A stretch of DNA of 64,000 nt from JACCZR01 sp963830065 (GCA_963830065.1 CAWHLA010000010.1:62001-126000); one strand, 5' to 3'; shown: positions 1 through 13,382, counted from the stretch's first letter. A program made the numbers and translations. The notes: generated by a model from the sequence alone, not told the origin.

Positions 1-841
1 GCGCCGTCTCGTACTCCGTCCTGCCGATCATCCGCTGCTCGAGCATGCGCGACAGAACCTCGTCCCGCCGCGCCCGCGCCTTGTCCGGGTTCTCGATCGG
101 GTCGTACATGCTCGGCGAGGCGATCATTCCCGCGAGCAGGGCGGCCTCGGCGGGCTCGACGTGCTCGGCTGCCGGGTCGCCGCCGGGCCCCGGTGTCTTG
201 CCGAAGTAGGTCCGCACGGCGGCCTCGACCCCGTAGGCGCCGTTGCCGAAGTACACGCTGTTCAGGTACTGGGTGAGCACCTTCTGCTTGCTCCACTTTC
301 GTTCCAGGTGGTAGGCCAGCGCGGCCTCGCGCAGCTTCTGGAACACCGACCGGTCCCCCTGGGCCGAGAGCGCGTTCTTGACGAACTGCTGGGTGATCGT
401 CGAGCCGCCCTGAGCGGCGCGGCGGCGGAGGAGGTCCTGCCCCAGCGCGCGGCCGATTCCCTTGTAGTCCACTCCGCCGTGGCGGTAGAAGCGGCGGTCC
501 TCGATGGCGATCACGGCGTTCTCGAGCGTCGGCGAGATCTGTGGCTCGCTCAGCAGGATGCGGTTGTTGTTGCCGGTCAGCTTCGCGATCGTGTCCCGGT
601 GCTTGTTGTCGGCCAACAGCAGGGAGTTGCGCGCCGCCCGGTACTCGGCCTCGTTCTCCAGGGCCGGCAGGTCACTGGAGACCGCGGTCATCATCCCGAA
701 CACGGTCGAGATCACCGCGAGCAGTCCCAGGCCGGCGAGGATCAGCGCCAGACGCAGGCGTTTGAGCCTGGGCCGGGCCGGGCCGGGAGGCCCCGACGGG
801 CGCGGGCGTGCGGGTTTGCGAGGTGTAACCGAAGCCGACAT
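1..841 (-). CDS. Penicillin-binding protein, class A (transglycosylase N-terminal part; runs off the window start)
   Basis: Bifunctional PBP that polymerises lipid II outside the membrane. Only the first ~280 residues are here; the transpeptidase domain lies beyond base 1. The start is an ATG at 839-841. A basic proline-rich cytoplasmic tail (about 1-30) precedes one membrane anchor (about 30-53). The glycosyltransferase (GT51) domain follows: the catalytic Glu lies in IEDRRFYRHGG (Glu about 114), and the signature AAQGGSTITQQFVKNA is at about 143-158, followed by KQKVLTQYLNSVYFGNGAYG. This is clearly family GT51; whether it is PBP1A-like or PBP1B-like cannot be told without the C-terminus. 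It is divergent from tyrS, with ~150 bases between the starts. Confidence 0.93.
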   Translation of the reverse strand, partial: MSASVTPRKPARPRPSGPPGPARPRLKRLRLALILAGLGLLAVISTVFGMMTAVSSDLPALENEAEYRAARNSLLLADNKHRDTIAKLTGNNNRILLSEPQISPTLENAVIAIEDRRFYRHGGVDYKGIGRALGQDLLRRRAAQGGSTITQQFVKNALSAQGDRSVFQKLREAALAYHLERKWSKQKVLTQYLNSVYFGNGAYGVEAAVRTYFGKTPGPGGDPAAEHVEPAEAALLAGMIASPSMYDPIENPDKARARRDEVLSRMLEQRMIGRTEYETA

Positions 842-994
842 GTTCTGGCGGATACGTCCGCGCGGAGGGGGTCTTACGCGGACGGCGGCCGATGCCGCGG
901 GAGCGTTCCCGCAGGCCCCGCCGAGAGGCGGCAGTCTAGCGAAGGAGCGCGCGCCGGTCGCTGTCCGGCAGGGCGCCGCTCTAGCATCGGGGCC

Positions 995-2164
995 GTGACG
1001 GATCGGGCCGCAGAAGATGCTCGATTCCTGGTGCGCAACGCCGTCGACGCGCTCCCCGAGGGCGCCCTGGCGGCCCAGCTGGCGGAGGGGCGTCCGTTGC
1101 GGGTCAAGCTGGGCATCGACCCCACGGCGCCGGACATCCACCTGGGCCACACCGTGGTCCTGCGCAAGCTGCGGGAGTTCCAGGACCTCGGTCACACCGT
1201 GGTGCTGATCATCGGGGACTACACCGCGCGCGTGGGGGATCCCAGCGGCCGCTCGTCGATGCGCCCGCAGCTGGACTCGGCCCAGATCGACGCCAACGCC
1301 GAGACCTTCCAGCGCCAGGCGTTCAGCGTGCTGGACCCCGACCGCACCGAGGTCCGCCGCAACGGAGAGTGGCTGGACATGCCGATGGAGGAGCTGTTCG
1401 CGCTGGCCCGCACGGCCACGGTGGCCCAGCTCCTGGAGCGAGACGACTTCGCCCGCCGGTACGCCGCGCGCGAGCCGATCTCGATCCTCGAGCTGCTCTA
1501 CCCGCTGCTCCAGGGCTACGACTCGGTGCAGGTGAGCGCCGACGTGGAGCTCGGCGGCACCGACCAGAAGTTCAACCTGCTGCTGGGGCGCGCCATCCAG
1601 CAGGCCTATGGCGTGCCCGCCCAGTCCGTCCTGACCATGCCGATCCTGCCCGGGACCGACGGCGAGCGCCGGATGGCGAAGTCCCTCGGCAACTACGTCG
1701 GGGTGACCGAGCCGCCCGAGGAGGTGTTCGGCAAGCTCATGCGGGTCCCGGACTCCGCGATGCCGGTGTACTACGACCTGCTGCTCGACGGCCCCCCCGA
1801 AGACGGCCGGCCGCCGGTCGAGCTCAAGCGGGCGATGGCCCGGGAGCTGACCGCTCGGTTCCACGGGGGCGAAGCGGCCGAGGCGGCCGAGGCCCACTTC
1901 GATCGCCTGCACGTCGCGCACGAGGCCCCCGACGACGTCGAGGAGCTGGCACTGCCCGACGGAGACGGCACGGTGCACCTGCCGGCCCTGCTGGGCGAGG
2001 CCTTCGGGCTCTCGCGCTCGGAGGCCCGCCGGCTGCTGGAGCAGGGCGGCGTGCGCCTGGACGGCGAGCCGGTGGCGGCCGAGCTAGACCTGCCTGCGGA
2101 GCAGCTCGACGGCGCCCTGCTACAGGTGGGCAAGCGGCGCTTCAAGCGCCTGCGCAAAGCCTGA
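995..2164 (+). CDS. tyrS: Tyrosyl-tRNA synthetase
   Basis: Charges tRNA-Tyr in the cytoplasm. The frame is open far upstream, but homology begins at the GTG at 995, giving 389 residues, within the range of long-form bacterial TyrRS. The class I signatures are HLGH (about 49-52) and RMAKS (226-230, the KMSKS loop). The segment DYTARVGDPSGRSS is typical of the TyrZ/long-form branch. A C-terminal S4 RNA-binding domain ends with GKRRFKRLRKA. A -10-like TAGCAT at 982-987 sits 7 bases before the GTG, so the mRNA may be leaderless. The rRNA operon follows directly. Confidence 0.96.
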   Translation: MTDRAAEDARFLVRNAVDALPEGALAAQLAEGRPLRVKLGIDPTAPDIHLGHTVVLRKLREFQDLGHTVVLIIGDYTARVGDPSGRSSMRPQLDSAQIDANAETFQRQAFSVLDPDRTEVRRNGEWLDMPMEELFALARTATVAQLLERDDFARRYAAREPISILELLYPLLQGYDSVQVSADVELGGTDQKFNLLLGRAIQQAYGVPAQSVLTMPILPGTDGERRMAKSLGNYVGVTEPPEEVFGKLMRVPDSAMPVYYDLLLDGPPEDGRPPVELKRAMARELTARFHGGEAAEAAEAHFDRLHVAHEAPDDVEELALPDGDGTVHLPALLGEAFGLSRSEARRLLEQGGVRLDGEPVAAELDLPAEQLDGALLQVGKRRFKRLRKA

Positions 2165-2526
2165 TTGAAAAGCTCGCTCGGCGGCCGATCCCGCGCTATA
2201 CTGCCCGGTCCCCCTGCACGAGAAGGCTTGCCGGGTCTCCTTGGGAGGCCTTTTCTATGTCGGGGGAACGATCTGTCAGGCGGCGACCCCGCCCGTGAGA
2301 CCGAGGCGGTCCTTGAAAACTCAGCAGCGTGCGTGATCTCGAGAGAGGTCACGCGTCCAGGTTCGACCCCTCGGCTCTTCGGAGCGCGAGGGCTTGACTG
2401 AGCACCCGTCGAAGATGGGATCCGGCACTGTGTACCGCCGGACCCGTATGTATCTTTGACACGCTCTCTGTATGAACTAGACAGTGAAAACCGAGCGCCT
2501 TCGGGCACTCGATTGACACGCAAGTC
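2165..2526 (+). promoter_or_regulatory. rRNA operon promoter and leader region
   Basis: This 362-base gene-free stretch carries the rRNA control region. A good -10 (TATACT, 2197-2202) lacks an obvious -35 at normal spacing. A second candidate is TTGACA (2456-2461) followed 16 bases later by a weak TAGACA. An imperfect hairpin with AGAAGGC (2221-2227) and GCCTTTTCT (2248-2256) could end tyrS transcription. GTGATCTC/GAGGTCAC near 2333-2352 forms another hairpin. The 5' arm of the pre-16S processing stem is at 2309-2332. Which promoter dominates cannot be told from sequence. Confidence 0.6.
2309..2332 (+). other. 5' arm of pre-16S rRNA processing stem
   Basis: This 24-base leader segment, containing CTTGAAAACTCAGCAGC, is almost exactly complementary to spacer bases 4129-4152, containing GCTGCTGAGTTTTGAGG. 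The two arms bracket the 16S gene, the classic arrangement for an RNase III-type processing stem. The spacer arm is preceded by a perfect small hairpin (CCGGCGC CTCGA GCGCCGG, 4111-4129). Confidence 0.85.
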
Positions 2527-7289
<4,763 letters not shown>

Positions 7290-7313
7290 ATTTCGATCCT
7301 GCGCTTCGGCGCC

Positions 7314-7347
7314 GGCCAACAGTGCGGTTTTCAAGCTCCGGCGGGAG
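7314..7347 (+). other. 3' arm of pre-23S rRNA processing stem
   Basis: These 34 bases, including GTGCGGTTTTCAAG, are complementary to spacer bases 4179-4212, including CTTGAAAACCGCAC, with only two mismatches. The arms bracket the 23S gene and form the pre-23S processing helix. The 16S and 23S stems share the core CTTGAAAAC on their 5' arms. Confidence 0.85.
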
Positions 7348-7364
7348 CTCGGTCGCTCACCCCT

Positions 7365-7481
7365 TTCGGTGGTGATAGCGAGGGGGCCACACCTCTTCCC
7401 ATTCCGAACAGAGCAGTTAAGCCCCTCAGCGCCGATGGTACTTGGGCCTCGCGGCCCTGGGAGAGTAGGTCGCCGCCGTTC
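7365..7481 (+). rRNA. rrf: 5S ribosomal RNA
   Basis: About 117 bases. The 5' end TTCGGTGGTGATAGCG pairs with 3' CGCCGCCG to close helix I. The conserved CACACCTCTTCCCATTCCGA and GGGAGAGTAGGTCGCCGCC are present. It lies ~75 bases after 23S and completes the 16S-23S-5S order. Confidence 0.96.
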
Positions 7482-7488
7482 TTCATTC

Positions 7489-7514
7489 GAGCCCGTCCCT
7501 CCTGGGGCGGGCTC
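7489..7514 (+). terminator. rRNA operon terminator
   Basis: A strong hairpin directly after 5S: GAGCCCGTCCC and GGGGCGGGCTC with a 4-base loop. There is no good U-run, as is common for terminators in very GC-rich genomes. Confidence 0.75.
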
Positions 7515-7531
7515 ATCTATGTTCGGGGTCC

Positions 7532-7918
7532 TTGTCGGTCCTGGCCATAGTCCTGGTGGTCCTCGGGAGTGCCATCGTGGTGCTCTTCATCGGGGGTTTC
7601 GTGGCCCGTAGACGCCACGACCGCCGCTTCGCCGGCACCTACGCCCGCAACGTCGAGGAAGCCGACAGCGCCCTGGAGACTGCCCGGGCGGCCGACCGCG
7701 GCTGGGACCGCGAGCTGCTCGAGCAGGCGGCGCGGAAGGCCCTGGGCGAGGCTCGGCCGGGGTGGGAGCCGAGCCGGTTCGAGATCGTGTTGGTCGACGA
7801 CCGGCCCGGCGTGACCGAAGACCGGGCACACCTGCTGGCGATGGACGACGATGATCGCGTCCGCGTAGTGCTGGCGCGCCACGAGGGCGGTCACTGGTCG
7901 GCTCAGGTCGTCGGTTGA
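7532..7918 (+). CDS. Small single-pass membrane protein, function unknown
   Basis: 128 residues from a TTG start; no family recognised. An N-terminal membrane segment (about 3-25, LAIVLVVLGSAIVVLFIGGF) is followed by a basic stop-transfer RRRHDRR, so the ~100-residue remainder should be cytoplasmic. That part is acidic and helical, then contains FEIVLVDDRPG and ends in a probable beta-rich segment. TATGTT at 7518-7523 lies 8 bases before the TTG, a possible promoter just after the rRNA terminator. The stop overlaps the next start (TTGA), so the two genes are probably translationally coupled. Confidence 0.75.
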   Translation: MSVLAIVLVVLGSAIVVLFIGGFVARRRHDRRFAGTYARNVEEADSALETARAADRGWDRELLEQAARKALGEARPGWEPSRFEIVLVDDRPGVTEDRAHLLAMDDDDRVRVVLARHEGGHWSAQVVG

Positions 7919-8505
7919 GCCAGGCGGCCCGGGGGAGCCAGTCGGCGCGTGCGGCCGAGACGCCGCCGGCGATACCCGGCTTCGAGCCCGAGAACGACCT
8001 CGAGCGCGCCCTGGCCGCCGACCCCACCCTCCGGGAGGGCTGGGCCTGGGGCCGGCCGCGCGAGGGGCATCCGGAGGGCGCCGTGGGAGCCCACGTCGGC
8101 CACCTGCTCGATCAGATCGACGAGTGGGGCGAGACCGGGAAGCGGCGCGAGGAGCTGCGCTTCCTGGCTCTGGTGCACGACGCCCTCAAGCATCAGGTGC
8201 GCGACTGGCTACCGCGCACCGGGGAGAACCACCACGCGATGCGCGCGCGGCGCCACGCCGAGCGCTACACCGACGACGAGCGCCTGCTGTCGACGCTCGA
8301 GCTGCACGACCGGCCCTATTCGCTCTGGCGGCGCCGCCGGCGCAAGGGCAAGCTCGACGAGCGCGGCTTTGCCCGCATGCTGGAGCGACTGGCCGATCCG
8401 CCGCTGTTCCTGCGCTTCGTGGAGCTGGACGGTTCCACCGAGGGCAAGAACCCCGAACCGGTGAGCTGGCTGGCGGAGGAGCTGCGCCGCAGAGGCGCTC
8501 TCTGA
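7915..8505 (+). CDS. HD-domain protein, putative phosphohydrolase
   Basis: 196 residues from a TTG that overlaps the preceding stop. The segment AHVGHLLDQIDEW followed by FLALVHDALKHQ resembles the H...HD metal-binding core of the HD superfamily. Later His residues (ENHHAMRARRHAE and LELHDRPY) may complete the site. HD proteins hydrolyse nucleotides or phosphoesters, but the substrate cannot be told. Nothing beyond the neighbouring membrane protein suggests a pathway. Confidence 0.7.
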   Translation: MSQAARGSQSARAAETPPAIPGFEPENDLERALAADPTLREGWAWGRPREGHPEGAVGAHVGHLLDQIDEWGETGKRREELRFLALVHDALKHQVRDWLPRTGENHHAMRARRHAERYTDDERLLSTLELHDRPYSLWRRRRRKGKLDERGFARMLERLADPPLFLRFVELDGSTEGKNPEPVSWLAEELRRRGAL

Positions 8506-8860
8506 TCGCACTCCACGGAGGCCGGCCGGCACCCGCGGAGCTCCACGAACCCGTCCGGCCCGAGGCCGTACTCACCGAGCGTCCCGGCCTCCACCGCGAG
8601 GTCCGCGGCGGCGGCGAGGCGCTGTTTGAAGGCGGCGAACATGCGTTCGGCAAGGTACGTACCCCCGCGGACGGAAGCCCCCTCACGCTGCAAGATGTCT
8701 TGCAAGGCGGGCAGGGGCGCCGGGAGCGGCGCCAGGAGGTGGGCGAGCGGCGCCAGCAAGCGGGGCTGCGCGCGTCCGGCCGCAGAGAGTCCTCAGGCGG
8801 CTGAGGACCTTCTCGAGGGCTGTGCGCGGTCCGCGGCGGCCGCGCGCGAGGCGCGCAGCG
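8506..8860. other. Gap between convergent genes with a possible minus-strand gene remnant
   Basis: No accepted gene lies in these 355 bases. A minus-strand frame (8759 down to a stop at 8316) reads like protein from about 8759 to 8510, with nearly all third positions G or C (for example GTYLAERMFAAFKQRL, then GTLGEYGLGPDGFVELRG). It then runs antisense through the end of the HD gene. I recognise no family. It could be a decayed gene end or a chance open frame in GC-rich DNA. The repeat/terminator at 8788-8830 is also here. Confidence 0.3.
8788..8830 (+). repeat. Repeated hairpin element, copy 1 (likely bidirectional terminator)
   Basis: Hairpin GTCCTCAGGCGGCTGAGGAC followed by CTTCTCGAGGGCTG. 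A second copy at 53817-53858 has the same hairpin with a C/G-swapped loop, and it matches for ~20 further bases past the stem. Both copies lie in the same orientation, between a plus-strand gene end and the 3' end of a minus-strand gene for an exported protein. Confidence 0.65.
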
Positions 8861-10279
8861 CTAGCGGATGCGCAGCGTGTCCGAGGCTCCGCTGGGGCCG
8901 CGGTAGGTGTAGCGGTACTGGCCCTTGCGGCGCCGCAGTCGCACCCTGAAGTAGCCGGCGCTGTCGGTACGGGCGCGCCTGACGGTCCGGAAGCGAGACC
9001 CGCCGCGGCGGTACTGGAGCCGGACGGTGTGCCGGCCGCCGGGGCGCACCTGGCCCCAGAACCGGCTGCCGTCGATGACGAACGGGTCGGAGAAGGAGCG
9101 GTAGCTCGGCTTCTTGCGCCGGTTGGCGAACAGGAGGCCGCTCTGGAACTCCGCATAACGGCGCAGGCCGGGGGCACGGCGCAGCGGTCCGTCGGTGAGG
9201 CGGAACTGGTTGAAGGCACGCAGCCGGGGGGTGCGCCAGACGAGGTAGGCGGCCTCTTGAAGGAAGCGGCTGTGGCTTCGCAGCGAGATCCCCGCGAACG
9301 GGTCGGGGGGATCGGTCTGGTAGCCGAACTCCGTGTAGTAGACCGAGAACCGCCCCCGGGTTGGCTTGACGATCCGCCCGCGGGCCTGCAGGCGGTCCAG
9401 CAGGCGCACGAGGCGCCGGCCGTCACCGATGGCGGCGTCGTCGCCCTTGCGGGACCGGACCCGAGGCGAGCCGAAGAACTTGTAGGGATGGTGGCCGAAG
9501 GCGTCGGCGGGCACGGGCCGGAAGTTCGCGCAGCGACCGCTGGTGATCGGCCGCAGGCCGCGGTCCACGCAGGCCATCGCCCGCAGGAAGGCCAGCGGGC
9601 GGATGCCCGTGGACGGCGAAGGCCGGTCCACCCCGCTAGAGGCGAGGTTGCCGGCGAGGACGGTCGAGCCGGGGTCGGCGGCCTTGATCCGCGGGTACGC
9701 CGACTGGAGCAGCACGCGGTAGAAGTGGGGCGAGACCAGGCCGCCGCCATCGGTCTGCGGGCGGAGCCAGCCGGGCTGGTTGGGCTCGTTGGCCAGGCCG
9801 TAGTGGTCTACCCGGGAGGCGTAGCGCCGGGCCACGGCCTCCGCGTAGGCGGCGAACTCCACCGGCCGGGGTGAGAGCCGCTCCCCGCCGTTGCTGGCCC
9901 AGCGCGGTGCGGGCGTGGTGATGGAGAGCATGACCTTGATCCCCCGGCGACGGGCCGAGTCCACGACCCGGTCCAAGGCGCCCCAGGAGTAGTTCGGGTC
10001 GTTCGGGTTGGAGGTGTCGAAGCCGGCGGGCTTGGTGGCCGAGCCCGCGCTGGCCGAAGTAGCCCCGTTCCAGAAGGCCGACACCCGGACCCGGTCGATT
10101 CCCAGGCGCCGGAAGATCCGCATCTGGCGGTCGACGTGGCTCTGGGAGCGGCCCAGCAGCAGCTGGTCGTCCATGATCGAGACCTCCGCGCCGCGGGCGG
10201 CGAAGGCTGAAGCGGGGGTCAGCAGCAGGCAGGCCAAAAGCGCGCACAGCAGCGAGGGCAGGAGGGGCCGGCGGCTCAT
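8861..10279 (-). CDS. Secreted glycoside-hydrolase-like TIM-barrel protein
   Basis: 472 residues. A signal peptide (about 1-28, hydrophobic core LLCALLACLLLTPASAFAA) directs export. The main domain resembles clan GH-A hydrolases (GH5/GH39-like). The acid/base Glu is in GLANEPNQPG (Glu about 165) and a likely nucleophile Glu is in YYTEFGYQ (about 317), each where GH-A strands 4 and 7 would place them. A C-terminal beta domain (from about 390) carries repeated RRGGSRFRTVRRARTDSAGYF-like strands and may bind cell wall or polysaccharide. The sugar substrate cannot be named. The gene stands alone and ends at the repeated terminator. Confidence 0.78.
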   Translation of the reverse strand: MSRRPLLPSLLCALLACLLLTPASAFAARGAEVSIMDDQLLLGRSQSHVDRQMRIFRRLGIDRVRVSAFWNGATSASAGSATKPAGFDTSNPNDPNYSWGALDRVVDSARRRGIKVMLSITTPAPRWASNGGERLSPRPVEFAAYAEAVARRYASRVDHYGLANEPNQPGWLRPQTDGGGLVSPHFYRVLLQSAYPRIKAADPGSTVLAGNLASSGVDRPSPSTGIRPLAFLRAMACVDRGLRPITSGRCANFRPVPADAFGHHPYKFFGSPRVRSRKGDDAAIGDGRRLVRLLDRLQARGRIVKPTRGRFSVYYTEFGYQTDPPDPFAGISLRSHSRFLQEAAYLVWRTPRLRAFNQFRLTDGPLRRAPGLRRYAEFQSGLLFANRRKKPSYRSFSDPFVIDGSRFWGQVRPGGRHTVRLQYRRGGSRFRTVRRARTDSAGYFRVRLRRRKGQYRYTYRGPSGASDTLRIR

Positions 10280-10336
10280 CCGGCGCTACAACCCGAGCCT
10301 GAGGGGAAAGTCGCGCCCCCGGGGTACGCTGCTGCG

Positions 10337-10756
10337 GTGACCCGCCGGTTCTCCCACCGCCTGCGTGTGCGGTACGCGGAGTGCGACCCGCAGAACGTGG
10401 TCTTCAACTCTCATTACGTGGCGTGGTTCGACGTGCTGATGACGGAGCTCTGGCGCGAGGTGCCCGGAGGGTACGCGGGGATGATGGAAACGGGCACGGA
10501 CATGGTGGTGGCCGAGGTCGGCGTCCGCTACCTGGGCGCCGCCAGTTTCGACGACGAGGTCGAGCTGCGGGCCTCCGTCAGCCGGTTGGGGACCACCGGC
10601 ATGACCACCCACATAGAGGTGCTGCGCGACGACGTCCTCCTCGCCGAGGGCGAGCTGCGGCACGTCTTCATCGACCTTCGGACAAAGGACAAGAAGCCGA
10701 TCCCGGAGGACGTCCGCCAGGCCCTGGAGCCGTACCTGGAGGCGGCCCCGGCGTGA
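10337..10756 (+). CDS. Acyl-CoA thioesterase, 4-hydroxybenzoyl-CoA thioesterase/YbgC family
   Basis: 139 residues, a single hotdog domain that hydrolyses acyl-CoA thioesters. The family motif is VRYAECDPQNVVFNSHYVAW, where the Asp of ECDPQ is the catalytic residue. The length matches YbgC. The GTG start at 10337 lies 6 bases after a -10-like TACGCT (10325-10330), consistent with a leaderless message. The stop overlaps the next gene (GTGA), so it is probably co-translated with the DUF389 protein. The substrate is unknown. Confidence 0.85.
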   Translation: MTRRFSHRLRVRYAECDPQNVVFNSHYVAWFDVLMTELWREVPGGYAGMMETGTDMVVAEVGVRYLGAASFDDEVELRASVSRLGTTGMTTHIEVLRDDVLLAEGELRHVFIDLRTKDKKPIPEDVRQALEPYLEAAPA

Positions 10757-11775
10757 TCCACCTGCGGATCGTCGCCCCGCATGACACCGCCAAGCGGGCG
10801 CTCGACCTCCTGTGCGCCGAGGGGTCGGTCATCAACGTCGTCCACCTGCCCGGCGTGGCGGAGAAGCCCGAGGGCGACGTGATCCTCGCCGACGTCGCCC
10901 GCGAGGACGCCAGCGTGGTGATCCACGACCTGCGCGAGCTCGACATCCCCGAGACGGGGTCGATCACGCTCGACTTCATCGACACGCAGCTCTCCGAGGG
11001 CGCGGACCGCGCGGAGAAGCACGCGCCCGGCCTCCCGTCGGACGCGGTGGTCTGGGAGGAGGTCGAGTCGAGGACGAACGAGAACACCGAGCTCGGCGGA
11101 GCCTTCCTGGCCTTCATGGGCCTGGCCTGCCTGATCGCCGCGGCGGGGATCCTCGAGGACCAGCCGATCCTCATCGTCGGGGCGATGGTGGTCGGCCCCG
11201 AGTTCGGTCCTCTTGCGGGGCTCTCGGTGGCTCTCGTGGAGAAGAGACGCGACCTTGCGCGCCGCTCCCTCAGGGCCCTGGCGGTCGGCTTCCCCTTCGG
11301 GACGCTGCTCGCCCTGCTGGCCACGCTGCTCTTCAAGGCCACCGGGGTGGTGCCCGACGAGTTCGACCCGGGGAAGCACCCCCAGACCAGCTTCATCACC
11401 GAGCCGGGCTTCTTCTCGTTCTTCGTGGCCTTCGTGGCGGGCATCGCCGGCGTGTTGTCGCTGACCTCGGCCAAGTCGGGCGCGCTGATCGGTGTGCTGG
11501 TCTCGGTGACCACCATCCCGGCCGCCGCGAACATCGGTGTGGCGACCGCCTACGGGTCGGCGCCCGAGGCCGCAGGAGCCGCGATACAGCTCGGCGTCAA
11601 CCTGTTGGCCATCGTCATGGCCGGCGTCCTCACCCTGTATCTGCAGCGCCGGCTCTACGTGCGCCGCAGGCGCAAGCACCTGGATGACCCGGCTCGCAAG
11701 GAGGGGCACCTGCCCCTGGGCAGGAGCCTCAGGGAGAAGACTGCACGTCCAGCTTCACGCGCACGCGCTCGATGA
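10753..11775 (+). CDS. DUF389 family membrane protein
   Basis: 340 residues from a GTG overlapping the upstream stop. A soluble N-terminal ~110 residues is followed by about six membrane segments. The family hallmark ILIVGAMVVGPEFGPLAGLS is at about 145, with further segments LAVGFPFGTLLALLATLLF and LGVNLLAIVMAGVLTLYL. DUF389 proteins (TIGR00341-like) have no settled function. The basic C-terminus RRRLYVRRRRKH is cytoplasmic. The last 47 bases overlap the convergent dehydrogenase gene. Confidence 0.85.
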   Translation: MIHLRIVAPHDTAKRALDLLCAEGSVINVVHLPGVAEKPEGDVILADVAREDASVVIHDLRELDIPETGSITLDFIDTQLSEGADRAEKHAPGLPSDAVVWEEVESRTNENTELGGAFLAFMGLACLIAAAGILEDQPILIVGAMVVGPEFGPLAGLSVALVEKRRDLARRSLRALAVGFPFGTLLALLATLLFKATGVVPDEFDPGKHPQTSFITEPGFFSFFVAFVAGIAGVLSLTSAKSGALIGVLVSVTTIPAAANIGVATAYGSAPEAAGAAIQLGVNLLAIVMAGVLTLYLQRRLYVRRRRKHLDDPARKEGHLPLGRSLREKTARPASRARAR

Positions 11776-12817
11776 CCGAGTCGGTGAACTCCGTCGTGGA
11801 CGCGTGGCCGCCGAGGTCGGCGGTGCGACACCCGGCTCCTGACGTCTCGAGCACCGCCTCGCGGAGCGCGCGGCCGGCGGCCTCCGCGCCGTCGTAGCCC
11901 ATCGTCGCGGCGTTGGCCAGCAGCGCGCCCCCGGCCAGGAGCATCGCCATCGGGTTGGCCACGTCCTTGCCCTTGAGGCCCGGAGCGGTCCCGTGCGGGG
12001 CCTCGGCCATCACCGCGCTGGGCTCGTAGTCGTCGTCCAGCGCCAGCAACACGGACTCCGCGCCTGCGATCGACCCGTACATCGGCATCACCAGGTCGGA
12101 CAGGCAGTCGCCGTCGCGGTTCAGCGCCGGGATCACCAGCGGACAGTCGCCCGCGCCGCTGATCAGGCCCGCGTAGGTGGCGTCTATCAGGACCGGCTCG
12201 TACTCGACCTCGGAGTGGCGCTCGGCGGCGGCGTCCATCTCCTCCTTGAGCAGCCCCTCGTAGACCGGGCTGACGGTCCACTTCGGGCCGCCGTACACCT
12301 TGCCCTCGATCCGGTCGGCGGTCCGGAAGGAGTACTCGGCCACCGCCTTGCACACCGAGCGCGAGATCTTCTCGGTGCGCAGGGCGTACTCGTCGCCGTC
12401 CACCTCCTCTCGCCACTGCTCGGCCCCGTAGGCGTCGCCGACGGCCATGCGGACCACCGAGACCGGGTGGTGCAGGCCGGCCACTGTGTTCACGCCGGGG
12501 ATGCGGCGGCCGGTGCGGATGATCACCTTGCCGCCGATGGCCTCCCGTAGCAGCCGGTTGGGGCTGCCCACGTCGTCCTTGCCCTCCGGGGTGACGGTGG
12601 CCGCCTTGAGGCCGAAGCGCGCGTCGGCCATCGCCTCCGCCGCCTCGGTGACCACCTCGTTGCTGGTCTCGCGGCGGTTGTCGAGCGAGAGGTCGAACCG
12701 CTCCAGCTCGATGTCGATGCCCAGCACCTCGGAGTCCAGGGCCCGCAGAGAGGCCTCCAGCAGCTCCTGGCCGGTTTCGTCGCCTTCGAGGACCACTATC
12801 CGCAGCCCCTCAGCCAT
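11729..12817 (-). CDS. Isocitrate/isopropylmalate dehydrogenase family protein
   Basis: 362 residues, a beta-decarboxylating dehydrogenase oxidising a 2-hydroxy acid with NAD(P). The family signature NRDGDCLSDLVMPMYGSIAG is at about 231-250, with the metal-binding Asp of GDCLSD. The cofactor-side motif HGTAPGLKGKDVANP follows at about 280. TGRRIPGVNT supplies substrate-binding Arg residues. Isocitrate is the likeliest substrate; isopropylmalate or tartrate-type substrates cannot be excluded, and no leu or TCA genes are adjacent. It overlaps the upstream HD gene by 8 bases and is probably cotranscribed with it. Confidence 0.85.
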   Translation of the reverse strand: MAEGLRIVVLEGDETGQELLEASLRALDSEVLGIDIELERFDLSLDNRRETSNEVVTEAAEAMADARFGLKAATVTPEGKDDVGSPNRLLREAIGGKVIIRTGRRIPGVNTVAGLHHPVSVVRMAVGDAYGAEQWREEVDGDEYALRTEKISRSVCKAVAEYSFRTADRIEGKVYGGPKWTVSPVYEGLLKEEMDAAAERHSEVEYEPVLIDATYAGLISGAGDCPLVIPALNRDGDCLSDLVMPMYGSIAGAESVLLALDDDYEPSAVMAEAPHGTAPGLKGKDVANPMAMLLAGGALLANAATMGYDGAEAAGRALREAVLETSGAGCRTADLGGHASTTEFTDSVIERVRVKLDVQSSP

Positions 12818-13382
12818 CGCCGTCCAGACCCAGCTCGGTCGAGCGCTCCTCCATCGCGGAGATCACGAACGCGGTGTGCTCGTCGAAGTCCACGCCCAGC
12901 TCCTCGGCGCCGTCGTACACCTCGTCGCGGTTCACCGCCGCGGCGAAGCTCGGCTGCTTGAGCTTCTTCTTCACCGACTTGGGCTTCATGCCGTGGATGC
13001 CGGTGGGGCGCACGTACGCGCAGGCGGCCACGAAGCCCGACAGCTCGTCGACGGCGTAGAGCGTCTTGGCCAGCGGGGTTTCGCGCGGTACCCCCAGGAA
13101 GGTGGCGTGGCCGGCGACGGCGTCGATCAGGTCCTGCGGATAGCCCTTCTCCTCGAACAGCTCCAGCGCCTTGCGCGGGTGTCCGGTGTCGAGGTCGGGA
13201 TAGCGCTCGTAGTCGAGGTCATGCAGCAGGCCGGTTGCCGCCCACAGCTGCTCGTCCTCGTCCCGCTCGCGCGCGTAGGCGACCATGCAGGCCTCGACGC
13301 CCAGCAGGTGCTTGCGCAGGGAGTCGCTCTGCACCCACTCGGTGACCAGCTCCCAGGCTTCGTCGCGCGTCGGTTCGGGCAA
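12810..13382 (-). CDS. HDIG-type HD-domain protein
   Basis: 190 residues. The HD core is LRKHLLGVEACM followed by GLLHDLDYE and later AGHATFLG, the H...HD...H arrangement of the HDIG group. This family acts as a metal-dependent phosphohydrolase; the substrate is unknown. The start chosen is TTG at 13380-13382, with TAACCT about 9 bases upstream. It is divergent from murA and shares its upstream region. First gene of a two-gene operon with the dehydrogenase. Confidence 0.8.
   Translation of the reverse strand: MPEPTRDEAWELVTEWVQSDSLRKHLLGVEACMVAYARERDEDEQLWAATGLLHDLDYERYPDLDTGHPRKALELFEEKGYPQDLIDAVAGHATFLGVPRETPLAKTLYAVDELSGFVAACAYVRPTGIHGMKPKSVKKKLKQPSFAAAVNRDEVYDGAEELGVDFDEHTAFVISAMEERSTELGLDGDG

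Noticed and set aside
161..994. Long upstream extension of the tyrS frame
   Set aside because: It is antisense to the PBP gene and shows no TyrRS homology before the GTG at 995.
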